From a bacterium (lineage in GTDB: Bacteria > Bacteroidota > Bacteroidia > Bacteroidales > Muribaculaceae): a stretch of DNA of 15,916 nucleotides. The notes beneath the pieces were generated by a model. The model did no database searches. It saw only the letters and a program-made list of their open reading frames with translations, and was not told where the DNA came from. The DNA lies in contig SFTJ01000064.1 of NCBI GenBank assembly GCA_004563195.1, forward strand, positions 1 to 15,916, in the 5' to 3' direction. Of the stretch, positions 7,344 through 14,156 are shown in pieces; within the stretch, counting starts at the first letter, position 1; each line of letters begins with the position of its first letter. The position numbers and the translations under genes were made by a program.

Positions 7344-7580
7344 TCAATAAATGCAAACCGACACCACATTTTTGTTAATATCGGCGACACCACCGCGTAT
7401 TTCGCGCTTCATGCGGGTGCCGTCAGTATTTTCATATGTAACAATGCCGGCAGTGAGCGATGCTATCAAGGCTGCGTGATTGTTGAGAACCTCAAAAAGG
7501 CCCATTTCGCCAGGAAGCGACACCAAGTTCACTTCGCCTTCATATTCTATCTGCTCTGCCGATATTATTTTCAGTGTCAT
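7344..7580 (-). CDS. atpC: F1Fo ATP synthase epsilon subunit, beta-sandwich domain only
   Basis: Rotor subunit at the foot of gamma. The 78 residues cover only the N-terminal beta-sandwich: LKIISAEQIEYEGEVNLVSL (3-22) with the PGEMGLFEVLNNHAALIASL signature (24-43), ending in a beta strand NKNVVSVCIY. The C-terminal two-helix domain, which in E. coli makes the protein about 138 aa and can inhibit hydrolysis, is missing. The stop is clean and atpB follows 12 nt later, so this is a naturally short form, as seen in other Bacteroidetes, and not a broken gene. It follows atpD by 42 nt. Confidence 0.93.
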   Translation of the reverse strand: MTLKIISAEQIEYEGEVNLVSLPGEMGLFEVLNNHAALIASLTAGIVTYENTDGTRMKREIRGGVADINKNVVSVCIY

Positions 7581-7622
7581 AGTTTTGTAGTTTTATTATT
7601 TCTTCACTTTTTTCGCCTCAGT

Positions 7623-9125
7623 TTAGCTCAATTCGGCAAGAAGCTTCTTTCCCTTCTCTATTGCCTCGTCGATGGTACCAACGTTGAGGAATGCTTGTTC
7701 GGGATATTGGTCCATTTCGCCGTTGAGAATCATCTTGAAGCCTCTGATGGTCTCGCTAAGAGGCACCATAACGCCCGGCACACCGGTAAACTGCTCTGCC
7801 ACGAAGAACGGCTGCGACAGGAAGCGTTGTGCGCGACGTGCACGTGCCACCACGAGCTTATCTTCATCGCTGAGTTCGTCTACACCCAAGATGGCGATGA
7901 TGTCTTGCAGCTCATTGTATTTCTGAAGCAACTGCTTCACACCTTGCGCCACATTATAGTGCTCTTCGCCTATGATATTGGGGTCGAGAATACGCGAAGT
8001 AGATTCGAGCGGGTCTACAGCCGGGTAGATACCAAGCTCAGCAATCTTACGGCTAAGCACTGTGGTAGCATCCAAGAAGCTGAAGGTGGTAGCCGGAGCG
8101 GGGTCGGTCAAGTCGTCGGCAGGCACATAGATGGCCTGTACCGAGGTGATACTACCCTGCTTGGTAGAAGTGATACGCTCTTGCAATGCACCCATTTCCG
8201 AAGCAAGCGTAGGCTGATAACCCACAGCCGAAGGCATACGACCCAAAAGTGCCGACACCTCACTACCTGCCTGTGTGAAACGGAAAATATTGTCGATAAA
8301 CAAGAGGATATCCTTACCGCCACCATCTTGGTCGCGGAACTGCTCTGCCACTGTCAAGCCCGACAATGCCACACGCAGACGTGCGCCCGGCGGCTCATTC
8401 ATCTGACCGAACACCAAGGCTGCCTGCGACTGTGCCACTTGGTCCATATCGACATCTTCGATATTCCATTCGCCCTTTTCGAGGCCCTCTTCAAATTTCT
8501 TTCCATACTTGATAACGCCGCTTTCAATCATTTCACGAAGCAAGTCGTTACCTTCACGCGTACGTTCACCTACACCGGTGAACACCGAGAATCCGTTGTG
8601 GCCGTGCGCAATGTTATGGATAAGCTCCATAATAAGCACAGTCTTGCCCACACCGGCACCACCAAACAAACCAATCTTACCACCCTTGCTATAAGGCTCG
8701 AGCAAGTCGATTACCTTAATACCGGTAAACAAAATCTCCGATGAGATGGTCAAATCGGCAAACGTAGGCGCGGGCTGGTGTATCGCGCGGCGTTTTTCAT
8801 CGCTAATAGGTGCCAAGTGGTCGATTGGTTGACCCACCACATTCAGCAAGCGGCCCTTTACTTGGTCGCCTGTCGGCACCGAAATAGGCTGGCCCACATT
8901 GATTACTTTCATGCCGCGCATCAAGCCGTCGGTGCTTTCCATTGCCACGGCTCGCACGGTGTCTTCACCAATGTGCTGCTCTACTTCGAGAATCAACTCA
9001 GTGCCATCGGCCTTGGGCACCTTCAGTGCTGTGTAGATGGCGGGCACTTCATTGCCTTCGCCCTCAAACGCCACGTCCACTACCGGGCCTATAACCTGAG
9101 TAATTTTTCCAAATAATTCGCTCAT
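7623..9125 (-). CDS. atpD: F1Fo ATP synthase beta subunit (catalytic)
   Basis: Catalytic subunit of F1. The P-loop GGAGVGKT is at 155-162, the GERTREGNDL motif with the catalytic Glu at 186-195, and the Walker B LLFID at 274-278. The signature PAVDPLESTSR and the DELSDEDKLVVARARRAQRF segment (DELSEED-type) are also intact. An extra charged insert (about 208-230, KKFEEGLEKGEWNIEDVDMD) before the AQSQAALVFGQMNEPPGAR segment is the form seen in Bacteroidetes beta subunits. The length of 500 aa fits. It begins only 30 nt after the stop of nuoH, which leaves no room for a terminator plus promoter. It is therefore most likely expressed from the nuo transcript. Confidence 0.98.
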   Translation of the reverse strand: MSELFGKITQVIGPVVDVAFEGEGNEVPAIYTALKVPKADGTELILEVEQHIGEDTVRAVAMESTDGLMRGMKVINVGQPISVPTGDQVKGRLLNVVGQPIDHLAPISDEKRRAIHQPAPTFADLTISSEILFTGIKVIDLLEPYSKGGKIGLFGGAGVGKTVLIMELIHNIAHGHNGFSVFTGVGERTREGNDLLREMIESGVIKYGKKFEEGLEKGEWNIEDVDMDQVAQSQAALVFGQMNEPPGARLRVALSGLTVAEQFRDQDGGGKDILLFIDNIFRFTQAGSEVSALLGRMPSAVGYQPTLASEMGALQERITSTKQGSITSVQAIYVPADDLTDPAPATTFSFLDATTVLSRKIAELGIYPAVDPLESTSRILDPNIIGEEHYNVAQGVKQLLQKYNELQDIIAILGVDELSDEDKLVVARARRAQRFLSQPFFVAEQFTGVPGVMVPLSETIRGFKMILNGEMDQYPEQAFLNVGTIDEAIEKGKKLLAELS

Positions 9126-9155
9126 AATATAGATTTAATAATAATTATCTGTTTT

Positions 9156-10232
9156 TTAGAAGTGCAATCCAAGTGTTACGCACAATGCCATAATCACCAA
9201 GTTGACCAAACCGAATGGCATCAAATATTTCCACTCGAGGGCAAGCATTTGGTCGATGCGCACGCGTGGATATGTCCAGCGTATCCAGATGAGCAAGAAC
9301 GACACGAAGAATGCCTTGCCAAGGAACCATACTACCGATGGAATGAAGTCCATAACGGCGTTAAAGCCTTCCCATCCGGGCACGTGAAGTGGCATCCAGC
9401 CACCCAAGAACATAAGCGATGCTATACCCGACACGATGAAGAGGTTCAAATATTCTGCCAAGTAGAAGAATCCGAAGTGGATACCCGAATACTCGGTGTG
9501 GTAACCTGCTGTCAACTCGTGCTCGGCTTCAGGCATATCGAACGGGCCACGGTTGGTCTCTGCATTGGCTGCTATCAAATAGATGATAAATGCCACTACG
9601 GCAGGAATATGGCCGCGGAATATAAGCCATCCGTCGGCTTGTGCCTCCACGATGCCGGTCACCGACAATGTGCCGGTCATAAGCACCATAGTCATGATAG
9701 AGATGCCGATTGAAAGCTCGTAACTTACCATCTGAGCACCGCTACGCATTGCACCGATGAGCGCATACTTGTTGTTGCTCGACCATCCGGCAAGCAAGAT
9801 ACCCACCACGCCTATCGACGATGCTGCTATCATAAAGAATACGCCTATATTGAAGTCGATAACCTGCAAACCATTGCCCCATGGCAAGTTGGCAAACACA
9901 AGCATCGAAGCTATAATCACCAAGTAAGGTGCAAGAGCAAACAAGAACTTATCGGTGTTCTTGAGCGAGATAAGCTCCTTGATGAGAATCTTAAACACGT
10001 CGGCAAACACCTGCAACAAGCCCCAAGGACCCACACGCATCGGGCCAAGACGGCACTGTATCCATCCACACAACTTACGTTCATAGAAGATGTAGAACAT
10101 AGCGAGCACCGAATAAAGCAATAGCAGTACCACCATCACCAACACGCCTTCTACGCAAGTTGCAAGCCATCCCGGCATTACGCTGTTCAAGAGGGCATCC
10201 AACCAATTTGTTATTGTACCAAAGTCAAACAT
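9156..10232 (-). CDS. nuoH: NADH-quinone oxidoreductase subunit H
   Basis: Membrane subunit at the junction of the two arms of complex I, lining the quinone tunnel. Diagnostic segments are ERKLCGWIQCRLGPMRVGP (51-69), AGWSSNNKYALIGAMRSGAQ (148-167) and ETNRGPFDMPEAEHEL (225-240), the last carrying the acidic residues of the quinone channel. About eight hydrophobic helices are present. The length of 358 aa is normal. It follows nuoCD by 32 nt. Downstream, instead of the expected nuoI, comes atpD after 30 nt. Confidence 0.97.
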   Translation of the reverse strand: MFDFGTITNWLDALLNSVMPGWLATCVEGVLVMVVLLLLYSVLAMFYIFYERKLCGWIQCRLGPMRVGPWGLLQVFADVFKILIKELISLKNTDKFLFALAPYLVIIASMLVFANLPWGNGLQVIDFNIGVFFMIAASSIGVVGILLAGWSSNNKYALIGAMRSGAQMVSYELSIGISIMTMVLMTGTLSVTGIVEAQADGWLIFRGHIPAVVAFIIYLIAANAETNRGPFDMPEAEHELTAGYHTEYSGIHFGFFYLAEYLNLFIVSGIASLMFLGGWMPLHVPGWEGFNAVMDFIPSVVWFLGKAFFVSFLLIWIRWTYPRVRIDQMLALEWKYLMPFGLVNLVIMALCVTLGLHF

Positions 10233-10264
10233 ATTGTATATCGTCTTTTTTTCTTTAGTTAATA

Positions 10265-11887
10265 TTAACGGTCAATATCGGGAATTACATAGTCGAGGGC
10301 GGCTCCGATGGTAATCAAGTCGGCTATCATGTGGCCTTGGCAGCAGTTATCCATCACACCCACGAGGTTGAAGCACGGGCTCTGGAAGTGCATACGGAAC
10401 GGTTTCTTGTCGCCATCGCTCTCGATATACACGCCGAAGATGCCGCGGCTGGCTTCCACTTCCTGATACCAGCGGCCTGCAGGCAACTTGATAATCTTTG
10501 GTACCTTGGCACAGATGTCGCCTTCCGGTATGTTGTCGACCAATTGTTCGAGTATCTTCAAACTTTCTTCTATTTCGTCGAGACGGTTGAGATAACGGTC
10601 GTAGCAATCGCCGTTTTCGCGCACTATCTCCTTGAAATTGAGTTCGTTGTAGATTGAGTATGGCTTATGCTTGCGAGCATCGCATGCAAAGCCCGAGGCA
10701 CGTCCCGACGGACCTGTCACTGCATAGCTGATGGCATCGGCCTTCGAGAGTTCGCCCACGCCTATCATACGGTTGCGTGCTATCACGTTGCCTGTATAGA
10801 GTTTGTGATATTCCTTGAGTGCCTTGCGCATCTTCACGATGAATGCCTTAACATCCTTTTCGAAGTCCTCGTGCAAGTCGGCTACCACACCACCTATCAC
10901 ATTGTAGTGCAGCGACATGCGTGCACCGCAGGTCTTTTCGAATATATCAAGCACATCTTCGCGTTCGCGGAATCCGTAGAAGAATGCTGTAGTGGCACCC
11001 ATATCCATGGTAAGACAACCATACGACAGCAAGTGCGAGCTGATACGCATCAATTCGTCCATCATCACACGTATCACTTGTGCGCGACGCGGAACTTCTA
11101 TGCCGAGTGCCTTCTCCACGCACATACAAGCGCAGTGGCGATTTTGGTGTGCACTCATATAGTCCATACGGTCGGGGAAGAACAATGTCTGCTGATATGT
11201 CAAGCCTTCGCAAAGCTTTTCGATACCGCGGTGTATGTAGCCCGACATTACGTCTACTTTCTTAATAATTTCGCCGTTAATCGATGTGCGCAAGCGCATC
11301 ACACCGTGAGTCGACGGGTGCTGAGGACCGAAGTTCACCACATAATCATCATCGCCGAACACTTTCTTGTCCACGCGAGTGATATTGCCGTTCTCGTCTT
11401 CTACAAGCGAGTAGGTGTCGTCTTCGTTCTCCTCGGCAGTGAGGCGAATAGGGTTCTTCTCGGGATCGGCATCATAGTCCTTGCGCAGTGGATAACCCAC
11501 CCAGTCGTTGCGCAAGAAGAAGCGGCGCATATCGGGGTGATTGATAAATTCTATTCCAAAGAAGTCATACACTTCACGTTCTTGGAAGTTAGCCACGCCC
11601 CAAATGTCGCTAACAGTGTGAATCATAGGCTTTTCTCGGTCGCTTACAGCCACTTTCACAGCGAGCATCTCCCAGGTAGCGGTCGATGTCAGATAGTACA
11701 CAACGCCGAGCGAGTCCTTCCAGTCCATACCCACCACAGCAGTGAGCATATCATATCCGAGCTCATATTTCAACGCCTTGGCGAGTGCATGCCACTCTTT
11801 TTCGGCCACGGTTACGGTCAGCTTGTCGCCTTCTTCAAAGGTTGCCGACGGGCAAAGAGCACTGATTTTTTCTTGTATATTTACCAT
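10265..11887 (-). CDS. nuoCD: NADH-quinone oxidoreductase fused subunits C/D
   Basis: Peripheral-arm protein combining the 30-kDa (NuoC) and 49-kDa (NuoD) subunits, which bind quinone close to cluster N2. The NuoC part (about 1-150) contains the signature NFQEREVYDFFGIEFINHPD (100-119) followed by GYPLRKDY. The NuoD part starts near 180 with NFGPQHPSTHGVMRL (185-199), including the quinone-contacting histidines, then SGYIHRGIEK (215-224) and DRMDYMSAH (239-247). The C-terminus ends in DYVIPDIDR, matching the usual DP/DxDR end of NuoD. The linker (about 140-180) is acidic. Fusion of C and D is common in several bacterial groups. No nuoE, nuoF or nuoG follows it. Confidence 0.97.
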   Translation of the reverse strand: MVNIQEKISALCPSATFEEGDKLTVTVAEKEWHALAKALKYELGYDMLTAVVGMDWKDSLGVVYYLTSTATWEMLAVKVAVSDREKPMIHTVSDIWGVANFQEREVYDFFGIEFINHPDMRRFFLRNDWVGYPLRKDYDADPEKNPIRLTAEENEDDTYSLVEDENGNITRVDKKVFGDDDYVVNFGPQHPSTHGVMRLRTSINGEIIKKVDVMSGYIHRGIEKLCEGLTYQQTLFFPDRMDYMSAHQNRHCACMCVEKALGIEVPRRAQVIRVMMDELMRISSHLLSYGCLTMDMGATTAFFYGFREREDVLDIFEKTCGARMSLHYNVIGGVVADLHEDFEKDVKAFIVKMRKALKEYHKLYTGNVIARNRMIGVGELSKADAISYAVTGPSGRASGFACDARKHKPYSIYNELNFKEIVRENGDCYDRYLNRLDEIEESLKILEQLVDNIPEGDICAKVPKIIKLPAGRWYQEVEASRGIFGVYIESDGDKKPFRMHFQSPCFNLVGVMDNCCQGHMIADLITIGAALDYVIPDIDR

Positions 11888-11961
11888 TATATAAATATGT
11901 ATATACTACTTAGTGTTTTTTCCGTTTTTAATTATCTCTCATTTCGTGCCCGGCACAATTA

Positions 11962-12570
11962 TTACATCTGCTTGGCATCTTCGGGGTGTGATGCAAAGAA
12001 ATCCTTTATCTTCTGCTGACGATTGGCGCCACCAAAGAACTTTTGCACCTTAATCTTGCGTTGAAGCTGCATCAAGCCGTAGAACATAGCTTCGGGACGT
12101 GGCGGGCAACCCGGCATATACACATCCACCGGCAATATCTTGTCCACACCCGGCAATACGCAATAAGAGTTTTTGAATGGACCACCCGACACGGCACATC
12201 CACCGCAGGCTATCACATACTTTGGCTCGGCAAGCTGCTCATAGAGGCGAAGCACTGCCGGTGCCATGCGATGCACTATTGTACCCTGCACCATGATGTA
12301 GTCGGCTTGGCGTGGCGAGTTACGTGCCACCTCAAATCCGAAGCGTGCCATATCGTAACGCGCTGCTCCAAGTGCCATAAACTCAATGGCGCAGCAGCTG
12401 GTGCCGAAACATAGCGGCCACAATGAGTTGGCGCGTCCCCAGTTGATCAATTCATCTAATTTGCCCACCATCACATTTGTGCCTGAGGCCTTCAATTCTG
12501 CTACGAGGCTTTCAATGTATTCGTTATCCTTGAATTCCTCATACTTAATGCTCTTAATGTTTACTCCCAT
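11962..12570 (-). CDS. nuoB: NADH-quinone oxidoreductase subunit B (cluster N2)
   Basis: Subunit holding the terminal [4Fe-4S] cluster N2. The four ligands are visible as C59 and C60 (FGTSCCAIEFMA), C125 in ACGGCAVSGG, and C155 in MPGCPPRPEA. An additional C122 lies in the ACGGC motif. The basic quinone-site region RYDMARFGFEVARNSPRQAD (71-90) is also present. At 202 aa it is within the family range; the about 45-residue N-terminus before the first conserved region and the tail after 175 are lineage-specific. Its start overlaps the end of nuoA by 10 nt, indicating translational coupling. nuoCD begins 74 nt later, after a gap that holds a small GTGC-CGG-GCAC hairpin just past the stop. Confidence 0.97.
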   Translation of the reverse strand: MGVNIKSIKYEEFKDNEYIESLVAELKASGTNVMVGKLDELINWGRANSLWPLCFGTSCCAIEFMALGAARYDMARFGFEVARNSPRQADYIMVQGTIVHRMAPAVLRLYEQLAEPKYVIACGGCAVSGGPFKNSYCVLPGVDKILPVDVYMPGCPPRPEAMFYGLMQLQRKIKVQKFFGGANRQQKIKDFFASHPEDAKQM

Positions 12571-12935
12571 TTAAGCGCTCCTTTCCGCCATGCGTATGCA
12601 AGGCCTAAAACCAATATTACTAAGAAAACTCCGACGCTGAGCAAGCCGGTTGAACCAATCTTGCTGCACACTGTTGCCCAAGGGAACAGGAACACTGTTT
12701 CAACGTCAAACATCAAGAACAAGATTGCAAACAAATAGTAACCTGCCTTGAATTGAATCATCGACTCCCCGCGCGTGGGCATACCGCACTCGTAGGGATC
12801 TGATTTCATCGAGGTGAACGAACGGGGGCCTATCAACTTGGCGATTAGCAATGCTGCAAACACCAGCAATACGCCTGTCAATACGGCAACCACCATCATC
12901 GTTGTACTTGATATTCCGAATACTGCTGATTCCAT
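12561..12935 (-). CDS. nuoA: NADH-quinone oxidoreductase subunit A
   Basis: Three-helix membrane subunit and first gene of the nuo-atp array. The loop motif YECGMPTRG (48-56) and the helix motif FLMFDVETVFLFPWA (73-87), with the conserved Asp and Glu, are diagnostic. Helices lie at about 13-34, 66-88 and 95-115. The length of 124 aa is normal. The start is preceded by an A/T-rich stretch. The only good promoter element I can see lies about 340 nt upstream, so the message would carry a long leader. Confidence 0.96.
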   Translation of the reverse strand: MESAVFGISSTTMMVVAVLTGVLLVFAALLIAKLIGPRSFTSMKSDPYECGMPTRGESMIQFKAGYYLFAILFLMFDVETVFLFPWATVCSKIGSTGLLSVGVFLVILVLGLAYAWRKGALKWE

Positions 12936-13007
12936 AAAAAATTTTATATTATTAATTTTTATTTCGTTATCTCGCTCGTTTTAGTTTTGTTTTACGCTGT
13001 TTTTATC

Positions 13008-13063
13008 AAAAAAATTGATGAGCACCGTAGGGGCATGCTTCCGCCGCCTTCGTTTGCTCATCA
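13008..13063 (-). terminator. Terminator-like hairpin in the nuoA leader
   Basis: On the minus strand a perfect 9-bp stem forms from TGATGAGCA (13063-13055) and TGCTCATCA (13024-13016), with a 30-nt loop that contains short G/C complementarities. It is followed directly by A and seven Ts (13015-13008). This fits an intrinsic terminator. It lies between the only visible promoter and nuoA, so it would act either as the end of a small upstream unit or as the terminator of an attenuator. The 5' arm contains the tandem TGA stops of the small ORF. Confidence 0.6.
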
Positions 13064-13217
13064 GCCGTCTTTATCAGTGCGAACCTTCTGTCCGTTTTCA
13101 TTTATAGCCATAATACGACAAATCTGCGACGACACCGCATGGCACCATCCCATCATATTTTTCGCTTTTCTCATATTTCGCTTCATAAAAACGGCTTTAC
13201 AACACTGATGAGCAAAC
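13052..13217 (-). repeat. Long inverted repeat bracketing the small ORF (possible anti-terminator stem)
   Basis: GTTTGCTCATCAG at 13052-13064 is the exact reverse complement of CTGATGAGCAAAC at 13205-13217 (13 bp, no mismatch). The next ten bases inward also pair: 13065-13074 (CCGTCTTTAT) with 13185-13194 (ATAAAAACGG), with one G-U wobble in RNA and a 10-nt bulge at 13195-13204. A further GCGAA/TTCGC pairing is possible deeper in. The stem would use the same arm (13055-13063) that the terminator needs, so the two structures exclude each other. The inner stem covers the start codon of the small ORF. Confidence 0.65.
13061..13186 (-). CDS. 41-aa small protein / leader peptide, unknown function
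   Basis: ATG at 13186-13184, 41 codons, then TGA followed at once by a second TGA. The protein begins MKRNMRKAKNMMGWCHAVSS and continues QICRIMAINENGQKVRTDKDG. The N-terminus is strongly basic, a middle part (about 11-28) is mildly hydrophobic with two cysteines (C15, C23), and the C-terminus is hydrophilic and charged. I do not recognise the family. Support for a real gene comes from its position between a consensus promoter (about 85 nt upstream of the ATG) and a terminator-like hairpin, and from the protein-like composition. Base-pairing of its start and stop regions suggests that its translation could affect the downstream terminator. Without homologues it could still be a chance ORF inside a structured RNA. 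Confidence 0.5.
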   Translation of the reverse strand: MKRNMRKAKNMMGWCHAVSSQICRIMAINENGQKVRTDKDG

Positions 13218-13270
13218 ACTTACATCGGTCCGCCACCCATCAGCGACAATTATGCATAATTTTTTCACCA

Positions 13271-13301
13271 CAAAGATACAAAAATCTTTTTGGTTAACAA
13301 C
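13271..13301 (-). promoter_or_regulatory. Bacteroidetes-type promoter for the leader ORF and nuo-atp array
   Basis: On the minus strand the -7 element TATCTTTG (13278-13271) is a perfect match to TAnnTTTG, and GTTG (13301-13298) lies 19 nt upstream, matching the -33 TTG-type element. The transcript should start a few bases downstream, near 13264, giving a leader of about 330 nt before nuoA. No comparable element is visible between the terminator-like hairpin and the nuoA start, so this is the best candidate promoter for the whole array. Confidence 0.75.
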
Positions 13302-13515
13302 TAAAAACTCGTTTTTATAATTCCGAAAATTCTCTATTTCCCGACACAATCAATACCCCCCAAAAATGCCCACGTCATAAACTGTAATTATGCACAAGGG
13401 TAACTCCAAAAAATAATCATCCTCCCGGGATGCAAACAAATACGCTGCAAATCCTTAGGCTTGATTACCAACCACAACAAACTCTATATCCAAACTGGTT
13501 GATACTCGGTGTGCT
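13302..13515. other. Intergenic spacer between accessory cluster and nuo promoter, with weak terminator candidate
   Basis: No gene is visible here. On the minus strand CATCC-CGGGA-GGATG (13432-13418) forms a short 5-bp hairpin followed by ATTATTTTTT (13417-13408), which may end the lipoprotein transcript. An inverted pair CAACCA/TGGTTG also lies just after the last lipoprotein gene. The remainder is AT-rich, and short reading frames are broken by stops. It marks the border between the AT-rich accessory genes and the more GC-balanced respiratory genes. Confidence 0.35.
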
Positions 13516-14154
13516 TCAAAATGCCTTACTCTTACCAAGCACGCCATCATCCCACACAAGTTCCACATCTTTACATCCGTTTTCAATATAAAAAACGGAA
13601 ATTTCTTTCTCTATCCAATTGGCGTTATCGCTATTGAATTGTGATGACATCAAGACTTCTCCGCATCGCTCATCTCCAAGATTATTACCTTTGGTGAGAA
13701 AATACAACGCTAACATTTTTGTTTCATTGTCGACAGTTATAGTATCTCCAATTTGTCTGCTATCAATATATGGCAAGATAAGTTCTTTGAAACAATTGAA
13801 ATAGGCTTTACCATAGCCCTTTGATTGAGCCATGTATATCGAAAGAGAGAATATAGGCAAAGGATGCTCCAAATTGCTTACATAATCATATAGTTTATCA
13901 TAAGCTTTGACATCACCACTTATCACTTTTCGATACAATTTCTCAACGAGTAGTTCATCAATTTCACTTGTATACCTGACTATATCAGGACATATAACTT
14001 CAACAGTATCTCTAATTTCAATGTTAACGGTATCTCGCATAACCACATGAAACGTGTTGGCAGTGCTACCTGAACTAACTGTCGGATGGTGTTCGCATGA
14101 GCTTATTGTCAATATAAATTGCACCACAATCGCAAATATAAGCACGTGTTTCAT
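13516..14154 (-). CDS. Lipoprotein, unknown function (paralogue of upstream neighbour)
   Basis: Exported lipoprotein of 212 aa. I place the start at the ATG at 14154, two bases after the stop of the upstream gene, and not at the ATG 39 nt further up. This puts the start directly at a signal peptide (MKHVLIFAIVVQFILTISSC) with lipobox I17-S18-S19-C20. The mature part has repeated DTV-type segments (about 41-52) and the motif NETKMLALYFL (143-153). It ends with ENGCKDVEL (191-199). The last two motifs recur in the 222-aa protein encoded just upstream, in the same order and spacing, so the two are tandem duplicates that have diverged. I recognise no family. Anchoring in the outer membrane or periplasm is inferred from the signal. 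Base composition is AT-rich, unlike the nuo genes. A role as RHS-associated accessory or immunity protein is possible but unproven. Confidence 0.75.
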   Translation of the reverse strand: MKHVLIFAIVVQFILTISSCEHHPTVSSGSTANTFHVVMRDTVNIEIRDTVEVICPDIVRYTSEIDELLVEKLYRKVISGDVKAYDKLYDYVSNLEHPLPIFSLSIYMAQSKGYGKAYFNCFKELILPYIDSRQIGDTITVDNETKMLALYFLTKGNNLGDERCGEVLMSSQFNSDNANWIEKEISVFYIENGCKDVELVWDDGVLGKSKAF

Positions 14155-14156
14155 AT

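Noticed and set aside
7476..8744. Long plus-strand frame of 422 codons opposite atpD
   Set aside because: It lies exactly antisense to the highly conserved atpD and shows no recognisable protein motif; it is a codon-bias shadow.
11946..11956. GTGCCCGGCAC palindrome between nuoB and nuoCD as a terminator
   Set aside because: The stem has only 4 pairs and no T-run follows; the downstream gene is part of the same complex, so termination is unlikely.
10667..12019. Long plus-strand frame of 450 codons opposite nuoCD and the nuoB end
   Set aside because: His/Cys-rich composition is typical of antisense translation of GC-balanced genes; nuoCD and nuoB on the other strand are unambiguous.
13052..13217. 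Inverted repeat as ends of a mobile element (MITE-like)
   Set aside because: No flanking target-site duplication is visible, and the arms fit an RNA stem shared with the terminator better; kept as a regulatory structure.
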